Positions 58,581 to 64,000 of a stretch of 64,000 bases of DNA are shown here, one piece after another. The number at the start of each line of letters is the position of its first letter. Position 1 is the stretch's first letter. A program made the translations under genes and the position numbers. The DNA lies in contig JBBECE010000014.1 of the NCBI GenBank assembly GCA_040881985.1, positions 65,595 to 129,594 of the forward strand, given 5' to 3'. The notes beneath the pieces were generated by a model. The model saw only the letters and a program-made list of their open reading frames with translations. It was not told the origin of the DNA and did not search any database. Origin of the DNA: JBBECE01 sp040881985 (lineage in GTDB: Bacteria; Pseudomonadota; Alphaproteobacteria; Rhizobiales; Devosiaceae).

Positions 58581-59759
58581 TCAGCTTTCGGCGGTGACCG
58601 GCGAGGGCGCCTTGCGCCGGTCGAGCGCTAGCGTCAGCGCCGCGAGCCCGGTCGATACCACCCCGAAAGCGACCCCGAACCAGGGCAATTGTTGATAGCC
58701 CGCGCCGCTATTCAGGGCTTGTGCGCCCGCCCAGGCGCCGGCCGCGATGCCGATATTGAACACCGTCGATATGAGCGTCGCCGCGAAGTCGGGCGCAGCC
58801 GCCGCGCCCTGGAACACCCGGCTGATCAGCGACGCGTTGGGGAGGAACATCAGGAAGCCGAGGACGAAAAGCACCGCCGCCATCGCCGGCCCGCTGCCGG
58901 CGAAGAGCATCACCGCGATGAAGACCGCGATCTGCGCCGGAAAGGCGAGAAGGATGGTCTGGGTCGGCCAGCGGTCGGCAAGCGGACCCGCCGCGAAACT
59001 GCCGGCCGTCGCCCCGACGCCGAAGCCGATGAGATAGGGCGCAACCCATTCCAGCGGCACGCGGCTCACCTCGAGCAGAAGCGGGGCGACGAAAGTGAAC
59101 AGCGCCCAGAAGCCGATCATCATCGAGGTGATAATCGCGAAGGTGACGTAGACCTTTTGCTGGCCGAGCACGCGAAACTGCGCGGCGAGGTTGCCGCCTC
59201 TGCCGTCGCGGGGCTTGTCGGCGGGCAGAAGGATGGTCATCACGGTCGCGGTGACGATGGCGATGCCGCCGATAATCCAGAAGGTCGCCCGCCAGCCAAG
59301 CGCGGTGCCGATGGCGGTGCCGCCGGGCACGCCGAGCACGTTGGCGACGGTAATGCCGGCGGTAATCACCGCTATGGCCGAGCCGCGCCGTTCGGGCGGA
59401 ACGAGGCTCATCGCCAAGACGACGGCAACGCCCATGAACGAGCCGTGGCTGAGGGAGACGAAGACCCGCGCGGCCATCAGCGTCTCGTAGCTCGGGGCCA
59501 GCGCGCACCAGACATGGCCGGTGACGAATATCGACATCAGGATGAGGATGGCGCGCTTCTTGGCGACCCGCGACAGGGCGAGGGAAACCAACGGCCCGCC
59601 GATAGCCACCCCGATTGCATAGCCGCTCACGAGATAGCCGGCGGTCGGGATCGATACCCCGAGGTCGGACGAAATCGGCGGCAAAAGGCCCGCGACGACG
59701 AATTGGGTCGTGCCAATGGTGAAGGCGGCGAGAAACAGCGAGAAGATGGCGATGGGCAT
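58581..59759 (-). CDS. MFS transporter, DHA1 drug/sugar exporter type
   Basis: 392 residues from ATG 59759, twelve membrane helices. IGTTQFVVAGLLPPISSDLGV and the loop 2-3 motif SLALSRVAKKRA, motif C-like GVPGGTAIG in helix 5, and GPLADRW in the second half match the AraJ/NepI-like DHA1 exporters. Substrate unknown. Inserted between the YqeY-type gene and dnaG on the opposite strand. The 157 bases to dnaG contain no gene. Confidence 0.9.
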   Translation of the reverse strand: MPIAIFSLFLAAFTIGTTQFVVAGLLPPISSDLGVSIPTAGYLVSGYAIGVAIGGPLVSLALSRVAKKRAILILMSIFVTGHVWCALAPSYETLMAARVFVSLSHGSFMGVAVVLAMSLVPPERRGSAIAVITAGITVANVLGVPGGTAIGTALGWRATFWIIGGIAIVTATVMTILLPADKPRDGRGGNLAAQFRVLGQQKVYVTFAIITSMMIGFWALFTFVAPLLLEVSRVPLEWVAPYLIGFGVGATAGSFAAGPLADRWPTQTILLAFPAQIAVFIAVMLFAGSGPAMAAVLFVLGFLMFLPNASLISRVFQGAAAAPDFAATLISTVFNIGIAAGAWAGAQALNSGAGYQQLPWFGVAFGVVSTGLAALTLALDRRKAPSPVTAES

Positions 59760-59916
59760 CGGGGCACCGGACGGCGAAGCCCGGGAGACAAGCACGGAAG
59801 CCAAAGGCTTGCAATCCGCCGGGTTCAGGCCCACCCGCGGTTCCCCGGGGTGAGGATAGCGGGCACGACTTTGCCGCGTCGATGGACGGGGTGAGGGACT
59901 CGCGCTAGTCAGATTT

Positions 59917-61845
59917 ATGCGGTTTTCCGACCAGTTTCTGGACGAGGTGCGCGACCGGCTGCCGATTTCGACGGTCGTCGGCGAGTTCGTCAGCTGGGAC
60001 AAGCGCAAGTCGCGGCCCGCGCAGGGCGATTTCTGGGCCTGTTGCCCGTTCCATTCGGAGAAGACCCCGAGCTTTCATGCCGACGACCGCAAGGGCATCT
60101 ATCACTGCTTCGGATGCGGGGTGACCGGCGATCACTTTCGGTTTCTGACCGACAAAGCCGGGATGAGCTTTCCCGAGGCGGTCGAAACCCTCGCCCGGCG
60201 CGCCGGGGTGCCGATGCCGGCGCGCGACGAGCGGGCCGAGGAGGCCGACCGCCGGCGGACGACGCTGACCGACGTGATGGAACTCGCCACCGGCTATTTC
60301 GAGGAAGCGCTTGCCGCCAATGTCGGGGCGCGGGTCAGGGGATATTTGCAGGAGCGCGCCGTCGCACCCGCGCTGCAACGGCTATTCCGGCTGGGTTTCG
60401 CGCCCGACAGCCGCAACGGCCTCAAGGAATATCTCGCCCAGAACTCCGTCAGCGCCGAGGCGATGCAGGAGGCGGGGCTGGTGGTCACCGGCGAGGACAT
60501 CGCGGTGCCTTTCGACCGGTTCCGCAACCGGCTGATGTTTCCGATCGCCGACCTGCGCGGACGGATCATCGCCTTTGGCGGGCGCGCCATGGCCGACGAC
60601 ATGCCGGCCAAATATCTCAATTCGCCGGAAACCCCGCTCTTTTCGAAGCGCCGCACCCTCTACAACGGGCAATCGGCCCGGCAGGCGGCGCATGAGGGCA
60701 AGCCGCTCATCGTCGTTGAAGGCTATATGGACGCAATCGCGCTGGTCGGGGCCGGGTTCGAGGGAGCGCTCGCCCCGCTCGGCACGGCGTTGACCGAAGA
60801 GCATCTCGAACTCCTCTGGCGGATGGCGCCAAACCCGATACTCGCTTTCGACGGGGACGAGGCGGGCCAGCGCGCCGCCGAGCGCTCGATCGAGATGATC
60901 CTGCCGAATCTCAAGCCCGGCTTTTCGGCGTCGATCGTGACGCTTCCCGAAGGGCTCGACCCCGACGACCTGATCCGCAAGCGCGGACGGGAGGCGTTCG
61001 GCGAACTGATCGCCGGGGCGACGCCATTGGCCGAGGCGGTCTGGGCGCGGCAGACTCGGGGGGCCTTGTTCGAAACCCCGGAGGCCCGCGCCGCCCTCGA
61101 ACAGCGGATGCGGCAGATCGCCAACACCATCGCCGACGCATCGGTCAGACGCCACTATGCGCAGGCGTTCGAGGAGAAAATCGCCGGGTTTTTCCGGCCC
61201 GAGCCGGCCCAGCGCCGCGAATGGGATGGGGGCAGAAGCTGGGGGCGGGGGCCGCAGGAGCGTTCTCCCCAGCGCCGCTCGCCGCGCTATGTCGTCTCCG
61301 ACGCGCTGAAGAATTCCCGGATGCTGCGGGAGAAATCCGCTCCCGCCATCACCGCGCGCGAGGCAGCGATTGTCGTCACCCTCGTCAACCACCCGGCCCT
61401 GGCCGAGCCCCGGCTCGAGCTTTTGGCAGGGCTCGAGCTGATTTCCTCGACCCCGCGCGAAGTGCTGGCGGCGCTGCTCGATGCCGTCGGCGGGGGAGCG
61501 TCGGAGGCTCGCGCGGTGCGCGAGGAAATCGCCGCAAAAGGGCTCAGGGAAGCACTTTTGGCGATGGAGACGCTCTTGACCCGCCAAGGCGTCTGGCAGG
61601 CCGGGCCGCAGGCCAACCAGATCGACGCGGAGACCGGGCTAAAGCACGCTCTGGCCTTGCATAACAAGAAAGTTCAACTAAATAGGGAACTCAAGGCGGC
61701 TGAGATCGCGCACGGAGACGATCCGAGCGAGGAATCATTCGAGCGGCTGCGCGACATCCAGAACCAGATTTCCAGTGTCGACGGCACGGAAGCCTTGATT
61801 GAGGGATTTGGTTCGCTATCCGGGCGTCCGGCACGCAACCTCTAA
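59917..61845 (+). CDS. dnaG: DNA primase
   Basis: Synthesises RNA primers at the replication fork. 642 residues. Zinc finger CHC2: WACCPFHSEKTPSFHADDRK with YHCFGCGVTGD (Cys-x2-His ... Cys-x2-Cys); RNA-polymerase domain with LRGRIIAFGGRAM, TOPRIM VVEGYMDAIAL and LAFDGDEAGQRAAERSIE; C-terminal DnaB-binding helical domain. Precedes rpoD by 113 bases, the widespread macromolecular-synthesis order. Confidence 0.97.
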   Translation: MRFSDQFLDEVRDRLPISTVVGEFVSWDKRKSRPAQGDFWACCPFHSEKTPSFHADDRKGIYHCFGCGVTGDHFRFLTDKAGMSFPEAVETLARRAGVPMPARDERAEEADRRRTTLTDVMELATGYFEEALAANVGARVRGYLQERAVAPALQRLFRLGFAPDSRNGLKEYLAQNSVSAEAMQEAGLVVTGEDIAVPFDRFRNRLMFPIADLRGRIIAFGGRAMADDMPAKYLNSPETPLFSKRRTLYNGQSARQAAHEGKPLIVVEGYMDAIALVGAGFEGALAPLGTALTEEHLELLWRMAPNPILAFDGDEAGQRAAERSIEMILPNLKPGFSASIVTLPEGLDPDDLIRKRGREAFGELIAGATPLAEAVWARQTRGALFETPEARAALEQRMRQIANTIADASVRRHYAQAFEEKIAGFFRPEPAQRREWDGGRSWGRGPQERSPQRRSPRYVVSDALKNSRMLREKSAPAITAREAAIVVTLVNHPALAEPRLELLAGLELISSTPREVLAALLDAVGGGASEARAVREEIAAKGLREALLAMETLLTRQGVWQAGPQANQIDAETGLKHALALHNKKVQLNRELKAAEIAHGDDPSEESFERLRDIQNQISSVDGTEALIEGFGSLSGRPARNL

Positions 61846-61958
61846 GGGGCCGCGCCGGCGGCTTTGGCGCACCCGAAAGAGGCGCGCCCCGGACGGCGGA
61901 CGGCAAGCGGACGATCCAATTCGGCGCCGGGCCAGCCCGGCGGCCAGGAGCTGACTGA

Positions 61959-64000
61959 ATGGCGACCAAGACCAAGACCACCGAGACCGCCGAGAAGCCC
62001 GAGACGCCGGCCGAGGCCCCCGACGGGCCGCTGCTCGATCTCACCGATTCGGCGGTCAAGAAGATGATCAAGCTCGCCAAGAAGCGCGGGTACGTCACCT
62101 ATGAACAGCTGAACGAAGTCCTGCCCTCCGAGGAAGTCACCTCCGAGCAGATCGAGGACGTCATGGCGATGCTCTCGGAGATGGGCATCAACGTCGTCGA
62201 CGAGGACGAGGTGGAGGAGGCCGACCCGAACGCCGCCGCGGCGGCCGACGAGGAAGAGGAGCCGGGCACCGAAATCGCGCCGGCGCCGGTTACCGCGGTC
62301 GCCAGCAAATCCAACGCCCGCGAAGGCTCCGACCGTACCGACGATCCCGTCCGCATGTATCTGCGCGAGATGGGGACGGTCGAGCTCCTGTCCCGCGAGG
62401 GCGAGATCGCCATCGCCAAACGCATCGAGGCCGGCCGTGAGACGATGATCGCGGGGCTTTGCGAAAGCCCGCTGACCTTCCAGGCGATCATCATCTGGCG
62501 CGACCAGCTCGCCAAGGGCGAGATCCTGCTGCGCGACATTATCGATCTCGAGGCGACCTATGCCGGCCCCGACGCCAAGGCCGAGCCGGTTATTCCGCCC
62601 GTCGAGCCGGTTGTTGCGCTCGCCGTCCCCGCCGTCCCCGTCGCGGTGGCGCCGGGCAAGCCGGTGCCGCCGGCGCGCGCCGAAGGCGAAGAAGCCGAGG
62701 AGGGGGCGGAGCGGCCCGAAGGGGAGGGCGAGGATGACGATGACGACGACGAGTTCGAGAACAATCTCTCGCTCTCGGCGATGGAGGCGGAACTCAAGCC
62801 CCAGGTCGTGGCGACCTTCGACAATATCGCCTCGACCTATCGGCAGATGCGCAAGGTGCACGACCGGCAGTTCACCCGCCAGATGAACGCCCAGGCGATC
62901 ACCCCGGCCTCGCAGAAGAAGCTCGACGTGTTCGAGACGGCGATCATTGTCGACGTCAAATCGCTGAGCCTCAACAATTCCCGAATCGAGAGCCTCGTCG
63001 AGCAGCTTTACGACATCAACAAGAAGCTGGTGCGCCTCGAAGGGCGTCTGTTGCGGCTCGCCGAGAGTTACGGGGTGAAGCGCGAGGAATTTCTCGGGCG
63101 CTTCCACGGCCACGAGCTCGATCCCGAATGGACGCGCAAGGCCAGCAAGCTCGTCGGCAAGGGCTGGTCGGAATTCGCCAAGCGCGAGCGCAAGACGATC
63201 GAGCCGCTGCGCGGGGAAATCCAGACGCTCGCCCAGGAGACCGGGCTCGACATCGCCGAATACCGCCGGATCGTCCACAAGGTGCAGAAGGGCGAGCGCG
63301 AGGCGGCGATCGCCAAGAAGGAAATGGTCGAGGCGAACCTGCGGCTGGTCATTTCCATTGCCAAGAAATACACCAATCGCGGGCTGCAGTTCCTCGACCT
63401 GATCCAGGAGGGGAACATCGGCTTGATGAAGGCGGTCGACAAGTTCGAATACCGCCGCGGCTACAAATTCTCGACCTATGCGACGTGGTGGATCAGGCAG
63501 GCGATCACCCGCTCGATCGCCGATCAGGCGCGCACCATCCGCATTCCCGTCCACATGATCGAGACGATCAACAAGATCGTGCGCACCTCGCGGCAAATGC
63601 TGCACGAGATCGGCCGCGAGCCGACCCCGGAGGAGCTCAGCGAAAAGCTGCAAATGCCGCTCGACAAGGTGCGCAAGGTTTTGAAGATCGCCAAGGAGCC
63701 GATCAGCCTCGAGACCCCGATCGGCGACGAGGAGGACTCAAACCTCGGCGATTTCATTCCCGACACCAACGCCGTCCAGCCGATCGACGCGGCCATCCAG
63801 AGCAATCTGCGCGAGACGACGACCCGCGTGCTCGCCTCGCTCACCCCGCGCGAGGAGCGGGTTCTCAGGATGCGCTTCGGCATCGGCATGAACACCGATC
63901 ACACCCTGGAAGAGGTCGGCCAGCAGTTCTCGGTCACCCGCGAGCGCATCCGGCAGATCGAGGCCAAGGCGCTGCGCAAGCTGAAGCATCCGAGCCGGTC
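61959..64000 (+). CDS. rpoD: RNA polymerase primary sigma factor (3' end outside window)
   Basis: Housekeeping sigma-70. 680 codons are present from ATG 61959, which has CAGGAG eight bases before. Region 1.1 (DSAVKKMIKLAKKRGYVTYEQLNEVLP in part), 1.2 (DPVRMYLREMGTVELLSREGE), the non-conserved region with an acidic run (GEDDDDDDEFENN), region 2.1-2.4 (YTNRGLQFLDLIQEGNIGLMKAVDKFEY, YKFSTYATWWIRQAI), region 3 (GREPTPEELSEKLQM) and most of 4 (EVGQQFSVTRERIRQIEAKAL). A long minus-strand frame opposite it is a shadow. Confidence 0.98.
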   Translation, partial: MATKTKTTETAEKPETPAEAPDGPLLDLTDSAVKKMIKLAKKRGYVTYEQLNEVLPSEEVTSEQIEDVMAMLSEMGINVVDEDEVEEADPNAAAAADEEEEPGTEIAPAPVTAVASKSNAREGSDRTDDPVRMYLREMGTVELLSREGEIAIAKRIEAGRETMIAGLCESPLTFQAIIIWRDQLAKGEILLRDIIDLEATYAGPDAKAEPVIPPVEPVVALAVPAVPVAVAPGKPVPPARAEGEEAEEGAERPEGEGEDDDDDDEFENNLSLSAMEAELKPQVVATFDNIASTYRQMRKVHDRQFTRQMNAQAITPASQKKLDVFETAIIVDVKSLSLNNSRIESLVEQLYDINKKLVRLEGRLLRLAESYGVKREEFLGRFHGHELDPEWTRKASKLVGKGWSEFAKRERKTIEPLRGEIQTLAQETGLDIAEYRRIVHKVQKGEREAAIAKKEMVEANLRLVISIAKKYTNRGLQFLDLIQEGNIGLMKAVDKFEYRRGYKFSTYATWWIRQAITRSIADQARTIRIPVHMIETINKIVRTSRQMLHEIGREPTPEELSEKLQMPLDKVRKVLKIAKEPISLETPIGDEEDSNLGDFIPDTNAVQPIDAAIQSNLRETTTRVLASLTPREERVLRMRFGIGMNTDHTLEEVGQQFSVTRERIRQIEAKALRKLKHPSR

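Noticed and set aside
61842..63653. 603-codon minus-strand open frame opposite rpoD
   Set aside because: Composition (Asp/Gly/Leu/Arg rich) and position mirror the sigma factor, whose motifs are unmistakable; a GC-rich antisense shadow.

Overview
The window is a GC-rich alphaproteobacterial chromosome segment, most likely order Hyphomicrobiales (Rhizobiales). Evidence: the gene order trxB / LsrB-VtlR-type LysR regulator / two small terminator-ended transcripts / aspartate aminotransferase; the dnaG-rpoD pair; CtrA-type boxes (TTAA-N7-TTAAC); an alphaproteobacterial LexA box (GAAC-N7-GAAC) in front of uvrB; and an uvrC-pgsA-moaD-moaE operon. Two short N runs, one 100-base N run and a 31-base poly-G stretch show that this is a draft or metagenome scaffold, so joins at 18.7, 39.5 and 51.6 kb are not proven.

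Layout. 0-10 kb: end of the cytochrome bc1 operon (cytochrome c1), a lipoprotein and apt on the plus strand; then a long minus-strand block of housekeeping genes (two MaoC-type hydratases, ychF, a RibD-C-type reductase, pth, rplY, prs, pgeF, a MidA-like methyltransferase, lgt). 10-18 kb: ubiK-like, ybjN-like, proC and csaA on plus, a MarR regulator divergent from ilvE, then the minus operon SDR-uvrC-pgsA-moaD-moaE-VOC. 18-28 kb is the accessory part: two tiny lysine-rich paralogues, a lower-GC type II restriction-modification cassette with an excisionase-like putative controller, uvrB, and a 2.2-kb segmental duplication. The duplication carries the uvrB 5' end with its SOS box and a hemerythrin gene, with a cupredoxin gene between the copies and an HNH endonuclease gene fused onto the far end. 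28-38 kb is a secretome region: clpS, three SH3 plus beta/gamma-crystallin-type exported proteins around a nearly identical tandem outer-membrane beta-barrel pair, then a redoxin, thioesterase, tdk, three tandem DUF2147 proteins, another exported protein and a membrane-tethered LuxR-type regulator. 38-48 kb: EamA exporter, class V aminotransferase (split by a gap), LTxxQ protein, aspartate aminotransferase, two candidate AbcR-like sRNAs, lysR, trxB, greA, a PQQ-type sugar dehydrogenase and a cold-shock gene. 48-64 kb: carB, a scaffold join, cfa, a PemK/MazF-type toxin-antitoxin pair, a zinc peptidase, a cupin, a DXD glycosyltransferase, carA, a YqeY-type gene, an MFS exporter, dnaG and the first two thousand bases of rpoD.

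The most unusual points are: (1) the duplication that puts an SOS box and the first 45 UvrB codons in frame with a cupredoxin; (2) the restriction-modification cassette whose putative controller is not of the usual XRE type and has a perfect palindrome over its start codon; (3) the tandem sRNA candidates beside the LsrB/VtlR gene; and (4) the crystallin-fold/outer-membrane protein cluster expanded by duplication and apparent gene conversion. No tRNA, rRNA, CRISPR array, insertion sequence or prophage was recognised.
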